A stretch of DNA of 5,273 nt. Origin: an uncultured Collinsella sp. (lineage in GTDB: Bacteria; Actinomycetota; Coriobacteriia; Coriobacteriales; Coriobacteriaceae). The DNA lies in NCBI GenBank assembly GCA_900756725.1, contig CAAELJ010000158.1:1-5273 (forward strand). The letters are read 5' to 3'. The position numbers were made by a program, and so were the translations under genes. The notes beneath the pieces were generated by a model that did not search any database, was not told where the DNA came from, and saw nothing but the letters and a program-made list of their open reading frames with translations. Below, one piece after another: positions 1 to 5,273 of this stretch (its first letter is position 1; each line of letters begins with the position of its first letter).

Positions 1-1469
1 AACTTTTCCATTTTGGCTTCGAAGTTCGTGACGTCGATATTCTGCTGTTTGTACTCCGCCAGCTCCTGTTTATAGCGCAGCGAACCCATGGCGGCGTTGC
101 GAAGAAGTGTAATCATGGGAATGAAAAACTGTGGGCGAATCACGTACATCTTCTCGTAGCGATAGCTCACGTCCACGATTCCCGCGTTATAGAGCTCGCT
201 CTCAGGCTCGAGTAGCGTGCAGAGCACCGCGTACTCACAGCCTTTCTGGCGACGATCGTGATCGAGCTTCTTAAAGAAGTCCTCGTTTTTGTGCTTGGTC
301 GCGGTCTCGTCGTTCTCGTTTTTCATCTCGAACATAATCGAAATGACCTCGTTGCCGCTCGCATCGCACTCGCGGAAGATAAAGTCGCCCTTGGTACCCT
401 CGGACGCATCGTTGTCTTTCTCGAAGTACGCGTTGGGAAACGCCGTCATGCGTAGGCGGTTAAACTCGGTCTCGCAGTGCTGCTCGAGCGACTCGCCCAC
501 CATCTTGGTGGACAGGCGCACCTTCATGTCCTTAAGGCGCTCAATCTCTTCATCCTTGTAGCGAATCAGGTCATCACTCGCGCGCTTGGCCTGCGCAAGC
601 TCGAGCTCGTGTGCCGCCTTGGCCTGTTCCTCGCGAGAATCGCGCACCGCCAGCTCGCTCGTCAGCTTGGCACGTGCCTCATCGCGCTCTCGCTCCGCCG
701 CGGCGACCGCCTCCGACAGGTTCATTTTTGCCATCAGTTCCTGCTCGCGCAACTGGGCACGCAGACCCTCGGCCTCTTGCTCAGATTGTGCCTTTGCGGC
801 GGAAAACTTCTCCTGTACCGTCGCGCGGTAGTCAGCAAGCGCGCGCTCAGCTTCACCGCGAGCAGCATCGAGCTCGCGCTGCGACTCTGCCGCGGCAGCG
901 GCAAGCGCCATCTCCTGGGCCTTGTCCGCCGCGGCAAGCCTGGCCTGCAGCTCGGCAATCTGAGCATCACGTGCAGCCAAATCGTTTTGAGCAGCATTGC
1001 GCGCCACCGACTCGACGAGCTTGGCTTCGTCATCTTTGCGCTCCAGCTGCGCACGCAAATTGTCGATTTCTCGCTGAAGCTCGGCGTTTTCCTTTTGAGC
1101 GTCGGCACGGGCCTCAACCGCCGCGCGCTGACTTGCGCTCTCGCGCTCTGTGGCAGCGCCCTCGAGCTTGGCGCGCAGCTCGGCAAGCTCAGCGTCGCGC
1201 TTGGCAACCTCTTGTGCCAGCTTCTGCTCCGCAGTGTTCTTCTGCTCGGCAAGCTGAGCGTTGCGCTGAGACTCTGCCTTTTGCAAGGCAGCCGTCGAAC
1301 GCGAGCGCTCAAGCTCCAGCGCCTGCTCGCCCTCGCGCTGGACTGCCCTCACACGCTCATCCAGATCGCGCGAAAACTCGGCATCGCGTACTTGCTTGAC
1401 GATATCCGCATAGCCAGACGCATCGACCTTAAAGACTTCGCCACAATGCGGACACTTGATCTCATTCAT
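1..1469 (-). CDS. DUF2130-family coiled-coil protein with PD-(D/E)XK-like core, C-terminus cut by window edge
   Basis: Reading from the ATG at 1467-1469, the frame stays open to the left edge (last full codon 3-5), giving 489 visible residues. The N-terminus has a CPHCG motif (C6, C9), like half of a zinc ribbon. Roughly residues 35-315 are an Ala/Glu/Arg/Gln-rich heptad-like region, clearly a long coiled coil. From about 323 the sequence matches the DUF2130 family as I know it: SLEQHCE, AFPNAYFEKDND, GDFIF, FEMKNE, ATKHKNEDFF, MYVIRPQFF and ITLLRNAA. D362 of GDFIF with E381 and K383 of FEMK fits the D...ExK signature of PD-(D/E)XK nuclease folds, so a nuclease or nucleic-acid role is inferred. 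The visible part ends inside the domain (VTNFEAKMEK), and I expect several tens more residues outside the window. The coiled coil seems longer than in the homologues I remember. GAGGAG at 1475-1480 supports the start. Family call firm; biochemical function unproven. Confidence 0.9.
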   Translation of the reverse strand, partial: MNEIKCPHCGEVFKVDASGYADIVKQVRDAEFSRDLDERVRAVQREGEQALELERSRSTAALQKAESQRNAQLAEQKNTAEQKLAQEVAKRDAELAELRAKLEGAATERESASQRAAVEARADAQKENAELQREIDNLRAQLERKDDEAKLVESVARNAAQNDLAARDAQIAELQARLAAADKAQEMALAAAAAESQRELDAARGEAERALADYRATVQEKFSAAKAQSEQEAEGLRAQLREQELMAKMNLSEAVAAAERERDEARAKLTSELAVRDSREEQAKAAHELELAQAKRASDDLIRYKDEEIERLKDMKVRLSTKMVGESLEQHCETEFNRLRMTAFPNAYFEKDNDASEGTKGDFIFRECDASGNEVISIMFEMKNENDETATKHKNEDFFKKLDHDRRQKGCEYAVLCTLLEPESELYNAGIVDVSYRYEKMYVIRPQFFIPMITLLRNAAMGSLRYKQELAEYKQQNIDVTNFEAKMEK

Positions 1470-1474
1470 AGCAG

Positions 1475-1480
1475 CTCCTC
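1475..1480 (-). promoter_or_regulatory. Ribosome binding site of the DUF2130 gene
   Basis: GAGGAG on the minus strand ends 5 bases before the ATG at 1467-1469. It fixes this start, which lies just before the CPHC motif. Confidence 0.8.
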
Positions 1481-1527
1481 GATGGACGCAAATTTCAACC
1501 GCTTACACTCTACCGCGCCGCACGGAC

Positions 1528-1558
1528 AAAAAAGACTCCGCCGCCATAATGGCAACAG
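1528..1558 (-). terminator. Candidate intrinsic terminator between the phosphoesterase and DUF2130 genes
   Basis: On the minus strand CTGTTGCCA (1558-1550) can pair with TGGCGGCGG (1546-1538) around a 3-base TTA loop. The 9-bp stem includes three G-T pairs. Four bases (AGTC) follow and then six Ts (1533-1528). Stem plus T-run points to rho-independent termination downstream of the phosphoesterase gene. The wobble pairs and the 4-base gap before the Ts make it a moderate candidate. If real, the DUF2130 gene needs its own promoter within about 60 bases upstream of its start. I see no good sigma70-type match there. Confidence 0.45.
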
Positions 1559-1563
1559 CGCCA

Positions 1564-1600
1564 GAACCACCACAAAGGTGCCTGTCCTTTGTGGTGGTTC
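1564..1600. repeat. Perfect 15-bp inverted repeat with 7-base loop
   Basis: The arm GAACCACCACAAAGG (1564-1578) and the arm CCTTTGTGGTGGTTC (1586-1600) are exact reverse complements around the loop TGCCTGT. The structure begins 5 bases after the stop codon of the phosphoesterase gene. Neither strand has a T-run directly after the stem, so it is not a standard intrinsic terminator. It could protect the mRNA 3' end or act with the hairpin at 1528-1558. It could also be one copy of a dispersed intergenic palindrome. The ACAGGCACC-type core resembles palindromes I recall as recurring in some bacterial genomes, which cannot be tested from one copy. Confidence 0.85.
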
Positions 1601-1605
1601 GAGAA

Positions 1606-2151
1606 TTACAGTCCAAAGAAGCTCAAGATCTGGTCTCGGCTTACGGGCTTGTACTCGTTGGCGTCGAGGCCCACATCGTAGCGATAAATGGGGCGCTCGC
1701 GATCGCGGTTGCGCGCGTTGGTGCGGTCTCCCCTGCTGTGGATATGCCCGTGCAGCATAATGGCGCCACGCGCCTTGCCATTCCAGCTGAGCATGGGGTA
1801 ATGGCTCAACACCAGGCGATGGCCCTTGGCATAGCCGGGAGCAATCTCCAGGTAATCACGCACGTCTTCCCAGATTTGGGGCGCAGCTGGATCTTCCCAG
1901 TCACCGTCATGGTTGCCACGGATGAGCGTTACGTTCTGACATTCGATGCGCTCGCGCAGGCGCACAGCATCCGCCAGGGGCAAACGATAGGTAAAGTCTC
2001 CCAAGATATAGAGACGGTCGTCCGCCGCCACGCACCCATTCACGGCATCGATGACCTTGCGGTTCATCTCCTCGACCGAGCCAAACGGCCGGTCCATGTC
2101 GTGCAAGATATTCGTATCGCCCAGGTGCAGATCGGCGGTAAACCACATCAT
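1606..2151 (-). CDS. Calcineurin-like metallophosphoesterase, small stand-alone type
   Basis: This is a 181-residue protein with the full set of metallophosphoesterase motifs: D7-x-H9 (ADLHLG), G51-D52 (LGDF), G79-N80-H81-D82 (RGNHD), H117 (LSHYP) and G135-H136-x-H138 (HGHIH). These residues bind two metal ions and activate water to hydrolyse phosphomono- or phosphodiesters. The substrate could be a nucleotide, nucleic acid or other phosphoester and cannot be told from sequence. The ending YDVGLDANEYKPVS is typical of compact single-domain members. No signal peptide or membrane segment is seen, so it should be cytoplasmic. The frame extends upstream to an ATG at 2164-2166 (186 residues), but that start has no SD, whereas GAGGA at 2160-2164 sits 8 bases before the ATG at 2149-2151. 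I prefer the latter. The gene follows the 59-residue gene after 66 bases and is probably in its transcript, or is driven by a weak internal promoter. Confidence 0.93.
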   Translation of the reverse strand: MMWFTADLHLGDTNILHDMDRPFGSVEEMNRKVIDAVNGCVAADDRLYILGDFTYRLPLADAVRLRERIECQNVTLIRGNHDGDWEDPAAPQIWEDVRDYLEIAPGYAKGHRLVLSHYPMLSWNGKARGAIMLHGHIHSRGDRTNARNRDRERPIYRYDVGLDANEYKPVSRDQILSFFGL

Positions 2152-2159
2152 CGTCTCTG

Positions 2160-2164
2160 TCCTC
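2160..2164 (-). promoter_or_regulatory. Ribosome binding site that decides the phosphoesterase start
   Basis: GAGGA on the minus strand lies 8 bases before the ATG at 2149-2151. It overlaps the alternative ATG at 2164-2166, which argues against that upstream start. Confidence 0.65.
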
Positions 2165-2191
2165 ATTTCGCAACGTGTTCAACTCGTGCTA

Positions 2192-2197
2192 AGTATA
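2192..2197 (-). promoter_or_regulatory. Weak candidate -10 element for the phosphoesterase gene
   Basis: TATACT on the minus strand matches the -10 consensus at five of six positions and would give a leader of roughly 30 bases. The region 16-18 bases upstream (near 2215-2221) has no good -35 match, so this is only a possible internal promoter. Confidence 0.25.
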
Positions 2198-2217
2198 CAG
2201 ACGCAGCGATGCGGCGG

Positions 2218-2397
2218 TTATCCAAAGAGCCCGCCGAACAGTCCGCGGCGGCGCTTGTCTTGCTTTTTCGAAGCGTCACCCTGAGTTTTCTTGTCCTGCC
2301 GCTTCTTACGGTCCTGCTCCAGCTCATCATCGTCGAGCAGCATATCCCACTCAAACGGGTCATCCGTCAGATCGAACAGGCCATCGTCATCAAACAT
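2218..2397 (-). CDS. 59-residue charged hypothetical protein ending in tandem GLFG
   Basis: I do not recognise a named family. The frame runs from ATG at 2395-2397 to TAA at 2218-2220. A strong SD, GGGAGG (2403-2408), lies 5 bases before the start, and the upstream HIRAN gene ends only 18 bases away, so the gene fits as a translated operon member. The protein has three parts. Residues 1-29 carry 14 acidic and no basic residues among hydrophobics (FDLTDDPFEWDMLL). Residues 30-51 carry 12 basic residues against 3 acidic (RKKR, KK, DKRRR). Residues 52-59 are GLFG twice. There is no signal peptide, cysteine motif or long membrane helix. The layout suggests a mostly disordered adaptor, with an acidic part that could contact a basic partner and a basic part that could contact nucleic acid or membrane. 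That is inference only. It is easily missed because it falls just under 60 codons. Confidence 0.75.
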   Translation of the reverse strand: MFDDDGLFDLTDDPFEWDMLLDDDELEQDRKKRQDKKTQGDASKKQDKRRRGLFGGLFG

Positions 2398-2402
2398 GGC
2401 AG

Positions 2403-2408
2403 CCTCCC
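2403..2408 (-). promoter_or_regulatory. Ribosome binding site of the 59-residue gene
   Basis: GGGAGG on the minus strand ends 5 bases before the ATG at 2395-2397. It is a near-perfect SD and is the main reason to accept this short gene as real. Confidence 0.7.
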
Positions 2409-2415
2409 TTACCGA

Positions 2416-2742
2416 CTAGCGAGCATCCACCACGTAGAGGCCAACGCGCACCTGGTGCCACGGGCTACGCTCGGGGGCAACCTGCTGCACGCGCGCCTCA
2501 AATACACCCTCGTGTCCGTAATACATCATCACGGATAGCGGGCCGACCTCGTTTCCTGGAACATAGCCGAGCTTGGTGTTGCCGTAATAGATCGCAACCG
2601 CCTCAGGGTCATGGGGATTATCGCGCTCGGCACACAGCGTCAGCTTATCGCCGACCTTAAGATCGCCCAGGACCAAGGCACCGTCGGCATACTGAAATCC
2701 TGCGATATGAAACGACAAAAGAACACGTGAAGGCTCGTACAT
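2416..2742 (-). CDS. Stand-alone HIRAN-domain protein
   Basis: This 108-residue protein is almost entirely one HIRAN domain. It has FHIAGFQYADGA (11-22), then LKVGDKLTLCAERDNPHDPEAVAI (28-51), where the ExxNPxDPxAV pattern is the family hallmark, then the KLGYVPG loop (57-63), and a last strand pair ending LYVVD. HIRAN domains are beta-barrel modules best known from the SNF2-family helicases HLTF and Rad5, where the HLTF domain binds 3' single-stranded DNA ends at stalled forks. Single-domain bacterial versions are common and their roles are mostly unknown. The start was chosen at ATG 2740-2742 because AGAGGAG lies 5 bases upstream. A longer reading to a GTG at 2773-2775 adds 11 residues outside the domain and lacks support. 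It is the first gene of the set containing the 59-residue protein and the phosphoesterase, so a role in nucleic-acid metabolism is plausible. Confidence 0.9.
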   Translation of the reverse strand: MYEPSRVLLSFHIAGFQYADGALVLGDLKVGDKLTLCAERDNPHDPEAVAIYYGNTKLGYVPGNEVGPLSVMMYYGHEGVFEARVQQVAPERSPWHQVRVGLYVVDAR

Positions 2743-2747
2743 GGCAA

Positions 2748-2754
2748 CTCCTCT
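2748..2754 (-). promoter_or_regulatory. Ribosome binding site that decides the HIRAN start
   Basis: AGAGGAG on the minus strand ends 5 bases before the ATG at 2740-2742. It lies inside the longer GTG-started reading, which favours the short form. Confidence 0.75.
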
Positions 2755-2948
2755 AACGACCGAATAAACCGGCACTTAACCTCATTGAGAAGCCTACGGG
2801 CCCGTGCGGACACAAATTCGTCCTGTCTGCGTCTTTCAATCGCTCGCTGCAACGTCTGCGAGACAGAGCGCTTGCAGATAAGACTGAGGCACGGATGGCA
2901 CCTGTTGCAGCGGGTCTTGCCAACTCCGATACACGTTTTCATCGTAAG
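2755..2948. other. Spacer upstream of the HIRAN gene, no convincing gene
   Basis: About 190 bases separate the aldehyde dehydrogenase terminator from the HIRAN ribosome site. Both strands happen to be open here. The minus frame from 2942 would overlap the HIRAN gene by about 100 bases, and the plus frame from a TTG at 2785 runs through the terminator into the dehydrogenase antisense. Neither has an SD or recognisable protein features. The HIRAN operon promoter should be here, but I find no sigma70 pair with both boxes good. CTGCAA (2847-2852) and TTGCAG (2872-2877) can pair around an inner GTCT/AGAC stem (2854-2857, 2861-2864), a minor fold of uncertain meaning. No tRNA-like fold is visible. 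Confidence 0.5.
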
Positions 2949-2984
2949 AAATGGCCGCCTTCGTTTGCGCGGAGACGGCCATTT
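2949..2984. terminator. Hairpin terminator after the aldehyde dehydrogenase gene, possibly bidirectional
   Basis: AAATGGCCG (2949-2957) pairs exactly with CGGCCATTT (2976-2984). Past one C/A mismatch the stem continues inward with CTTCGT against GCGGAG-type pairs to a 4-base loop near 2965-2968. On the minus strand the stem is followed by TTTCTT, starting about 24 bases after the dehydrogenase stop. On the plus strand it is followed by a T-rich stretch (TTTTGTTT). It most likely ends the alcohol/aldehyde dehydrogenase transcript and insulates the HIRAN set. Confidence 0.75.
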
Positions 2985-3007
2985 TGTTTGCCCTATCTTA
3001 TCTGATT

Positions 3008-4387
3008 CTAGTGTACAAACATGCGCACGAACTTGTGCTTCCAGCTTGCGTAAGGGGCATAGCGGAATGGCACGTCCAGCCAGGTTGCCTTGTTCACGAT
3101 GCTCTTCTTGTGGCTGAACGTATCGAAGCTCTCGCGGCCATGGTACTGCCCCATACCACTCGCGCCCATGCCGCCAAAGCCCATATGGCTCGTAGCCAAA
3201 TGCATGATGGTGTCGTTGACGCAGCCGCCGCCAAAGGGCACGTAGCGCACAAAGCGCTGCCGAACCGCGCGACCCTGACTAAAGATATACGGGGCCAGCG
3301 GCGTCGGGCGATTCGTGATGAACGTCTCGGCCTCGTCTAGGCTCTCAAACATCAGCACCGGCAAGATGGGACCGAAGATTTCTTCCTGCATCACGGCGTC
3401 ATCGGGGGACACGCCGTCCAAAATCGTCGGCTCGATCTTGAGCGAAGTCTCGCGCGCTGCGCCTCCAAGCACGACCTTATCGGGGTCGATTAGCCCGCGT
3501 ACGCGCGCGAAATGCTTGGCGTTGACGATATGCCCGTAATCCTCGTTATCGAGCGGATGCTCACCAAACATGCGACGGACCTCCTCCTTGATGAGGCCCA
3601 GCAGCTCATCGTGCACGCGCGTATCGACCAGCAGGTAGTCGGGTGCCACGCAGGTCTGCCCCACGTTGAGCCATTTACCAAAGGCGATGCGCCGTGCCGC
3701 GACCTTCAAGTTTGCCGTCGCATCCACGATGCAGGGGCTCTTTCCGCCCAACTCAAGCGTCACGGGCGTAAGGTTTTTACTTGCGCGCTCCATGACGAGC
3801 TTGCCGACTGGAACGCTACCGGTAAAGAAAATCTTGTCCCAGCACTCATCGAGCAGCGCTTCATTCTCGGCGCGCCCGCCCTCGACAACCGTCACCAGGC
3901 GCGGATCAAATGCTTCTTCACAGATTTGCTTGAGCACCGCACTCGATGCCGGAGCATAGGCGCTCGGCTTGATAACCACGGTATTGCCCGCAGCAAGGGC
4001 ACCAGCGAGCGGCTCGAGCGTCAGCAAAAACGGATAGTTCCAGGGCGCCATGATGAGCGTGACACCATAGGGCACGGCTTGCGTTTTGCACACGCTCACG
4101 GCGTTAGCGAGGTCGCACGGACGCAGGCGCGGACGACTCCATCGAGCCACATGCGCAATCTGATGGCGAATCTCGGAAAGCGACGTGCCAATCTCGCACA
4201 TGTAGGCCTCGTCATGCGACTTACCCAAATCGGTCTTGAGCGCATGGGCAATATCGGCCTCGTGGGCCCGCACCGTATCGCGTAAGCTCGCGAGCGCGCG
4301 ACGTCGAGCATCGACATCAAACGTGGCGTGCGTCTTAAAGTAAGCGCGCTGATCGCCGACGATGCGCGCAATTTCCCCGGTGTTCAT
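3008..4387 (-). CDS. NAD(P)-dependent aldehyde dehydrogenase, class 3-like
   Basis: This 459-residue protein oxidises an aldehyde to the carboxylate with NAD(P)+. The visible signature residues are APWNYP (114-119, oxyanion N117), VIKPS (K140, cofactor), FTGS (188-191), LELGG (general base E212), GQTC (catalytic C246) and EIFGP (336-340). The length, the motif spacing, FGGGCVNDTIMH (385-396) and the SGMGQYHG / FDTFSHKKSI end fit the compact ALDH3-type branch (fatty or aromatic aldehydes in known members), not the longer ALDH1/2 or the CoA-acylating type. No leader peptide is seen at the N-terminus. The extreme C-terminus, with aromatic and basic residues (RYAPYASWKHKFVRMFVH), could touch the membrane as in some family members, but it is not a clear helix. 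The gene starts 8 bases after the alcohol dehydrogenase stop, which implies sequential use of the same substrate. The exact substrate is unknown. Confidence 0.96.
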   Translation of the reverse strand: MNTGEIARIVGDQRAYFKTHATFDVDARRRALASLRDTVRAHEADIAHALKTDLGKSHDEAYMCEIGTSLSEIRHQIAHVARWSRPRLRPCDLANAVSVCKTQAVPYGVTLIMAPWNYPFLLTLEPLAGALAAGNTVVIKPSAYAPASSAVLKQICEEAFDPRLVTVVEGGRAENEALLDECWDKIFFTGSVPVGKLVMERASKNLTPVTLELGGKSPCIVDATANLKVAARRIAFGKWLNVGQTCVAPDYLLVDTRVHDELLGLIKEEVRRMFGEHPLDNEDYGHIVNAKHFARVRGLIDPDKVVLGGAARETSLKIEPTILDGVSPDDAVMQEEIFGPILPVLMFESLDEAETFITNRPTPLAPYIFSQGRAVRQRFVRYVPFGGGCVNDTIMHLATSHMGFGGMGASGMGQYHGRESFDTFSHKKSIVNKATWLDVPFRYAPYASWKHKFVRMFVH

Positions 4388-4390
4388 GGA

Positions 4391-4397
4391 CCCTCCT
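4391..4397 (-). promoter_or_regulatory. Ribosome binding site overlapping the upstream stop codon
   Basis: AGGAGGG on the minus strand begins inside the TAG stop (4396-4398) of the alcohol dehydrogenase and ends 3 bases before the aldehyde dehydrogenase ATG (4385-4387). The overlap points to translational coupling of the two enzymes. Confidence 0.75.
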
Positions 4398-5273
4398 AGT
4401 TCTCGCCCTCAAACATACCACCTGCAACGACTTCGTACATATGCTCGAGCTCCAAGCGGTCCATCAAAAGCGGAACGGGGTACAGGGGATTGGCCTCGGC
4501 ATCGGCATGCGCCGCCATTTCAGGAATGTCGGAGCGGCGAATACCTGAGACATATTTGGGGATTCCCAGGGCCCCGTTCATGCGGTCGACCCAATCGATA
4601 AAGGCCTCGGCCGCAAGACCATCCTGTGCGGTAGCCGACGCAATGCCCGCCATGCGAGCGATGTCGGCAAGCTTGGGGGCGGCGGCGTCACCATAAGCGC
4701 GAAGCATATGCGGCAGGATGATGGCGTTAGCCAAGCCGTGCGGAATCCCATAACGCCCGCCCAAGCTGTGTGCGATGGCATGAACGTATCCAACATAGGA
4801 GCGCGTAAAGGCAACACCCGCCTTATACGCCGCCGAAAGCATATTGCGGCGCGCACGCATGTTGTCGCCATGCTCATAGGCCTCGAGCAAATTGTCGTAG
4901 ATGAGCTGAACCGCCTGTCGCGCCATCTTGCGCGTATAGGGCGTGGTGCTTCGCCCGATAAAGGCCTCGACGGCATGCGTCAGGGCGTCCATGCCCGTCT
5001 GCCCCGTAATGGAGGCGGGCAGGCCGCGCGTAAGCTCGGGGTCGTGCACCGCAAGGCGCGGGATAAGCACAAAGTCGTTAATGGGGTACTTGTAGTGCGT
5101 CTCGTCATCGGTAATTACCGCTGCAAGTGTGACCTCGCTTCCCGTGCCTGCCGTGGTGGGAACGGCGATGAGCAGCGGCAGGCGACGATGAATCCGCAGC
5201 AGCCCGCGCATCTTGTTGATGGGCTTGTTTGGCTGCGCGATGCGTGCTCCCACGCCCTTGGCACAGTCCATGG
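4396..5273 (-). CDS. Iron-containing alcohol dehydrogenase, N-terminus cut by window edge
   Basis: About 291 C-terminal residues are present. The Met encoded at 5269-5271 is internal: MDCAKG is the end of the family's GGGSxMDxAK nucleotide-binding motif. About 100 residues with the start codon therefore lie beyond the right edge. Counting from that Met, PTTAGTGSEVT (38-48) lines the NAD(P) pocket. The metal ligands of group III dehydrogenases are all there: D95 and H99 in GMDALTHAVEA, H164 in the HAIAHSLGG segment, and H178 in PHGLANAI. H168 matches the second histidine of that HxxxH segment. The enzyme interconverts an alcohol and an aldehyde with NAD(P)H, usually with Fe2+ or Zn2+ in the cytoplasm. 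It is the upstream partner of the aldehyde dehydrogenase. The substrate (ethanol, a diol, or a longer alcohol) cannot be deduced. Confidence 0.95.
   Translation of the reverse strand, partial: MDCAKGVGARIAQPNKPINKMRGLLRIHRRLPLLIAVPTTAGTGSEVTLAAVITDDETHYKYPINDFVLIPRLAVHDPELTRGLPASITGQTGMDALTHAVEAFIGRSTTPYTRKMARQAVQLIYDNLLEAYEHGDNMRARRNMLSAAYKAGVAFTRSYVGYVHAIAHSLGGRYGIPHGLANAIILPHMLRAYGDAAAPKLADIARMAGIASATAQDGLAAEAFIDWVDRMNGALGIPKYVSGIRRSDIPEMAAHADAEANPLYPVPLLMDRLELEHMYEVVAGGMFEGEN

Noticed and set aside
1564..1600. The perfect palindrome as a standard intrinsic terminator
   Set aside because: No T-run follows the stem on either strand; the neighbouring hairpin at 1528-1558 is the better terminator candidate.
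477..1760. Long plus-strand ORF of 427 residues
   Set aside because: It lies antisense to the DUF2130 coiled coil, whose Glu/Ala/Arg codons leave few stops on the other strand. The translation is Leu/Arg/Ser-rich with no domain, and it runs across the hairpins at 1528-1600.
1456..2538. Plus-strand ORF of 360 residues
   Set aside because: It is antisense to four features including the phosphoesterase with all its catalytic motifs. No SD or family features are seen.
2640..2942. Minus-strand ORF of 100 residues with a Cys cluster
   Set aside because: It overlaps the HIRAN gene by about 100 bases in another frame, has no SD, and its second half is simply out-of-frame HIRAN sequence.
3512..4285. 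Plus-strand ORF of 257 residues
   Set aside because: It is a shadow of the aldehyde dehydrogenase; its translation shows no known motif.
5269..5271. ATG as the start of the alcohol dehydrogenase
   Set aside because: It is the internal Met of the MDCAKG nucleotide-binding motif; the real N-terminus lies outside the window.
1..5273. CRISPR array, insertion sequence, tRNA or rRNA
   Set aside because: No regularly spaced direct repeats, no transposase ORF or terminal repeats around a cargo, and no tRNA T-arm or rRNA signature was seen on either strand.

Overview
The window looks like a bacterial chromosome segment, moderately GC-rich, with all genes on the minus strand. Clear Shine-Dalgarno (SD) sequences (GGAGG/GAGGAG type) precede the starts. 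The gene style and a hairpin carrying an ACAGGCACC-type core remind me of gut Coriobacteriia such as Collinsella. That placement is recall, not shown by the sequence.

Reading in the direction of transcription (right to left): (1) An iron-containing alcohol dehydrogenase, cut at its N-terminus by the right edge, is followed 8 bases later by a complete class 3-like aldehyde dehydrogenase. They form a tight operon, and the second gene's ribosome site overlaps the first gene's stop codon. Together they could oxidise an alcohol to an aldehyde and then to a carboxylate. A strong hairpin closes the unit. (2) A spacer of about 200 bases with no convincing gene. (3) A second set of genes: a stand-alone HIRAN-domain protein, a 59-residue acidic/basic protein ending in two GLFG units, and a small calcineurin-like metallophosphoesterase. 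(4) A spacer of 136 bases holding a perfect 15-bp inverted repeat and a second hairpin followed by a T-run. (5) A DUF2130-type protein with an N-terminal CPHC pair, a very long coiled coil and a PD-(D/E)XK-like nuclease core. Its C-terminus is cut off by the left edge.

The first unit is ordinary fermentation or aldehyde metabolism. The second set plus the DUF2130 gene combines a predicted DNA-end-binding domain, a predicted phosphoesterase and a predicted nuclease-fold protein. This suggests nucleic-acid processing, but no function is proven, and the 136-base spacer with its hairpins may separate DUF2130 from the other three. The most overlooked item is the 59-residue gene at 2218-2397, which is short enough to be missed by routine ORF cut-offs.
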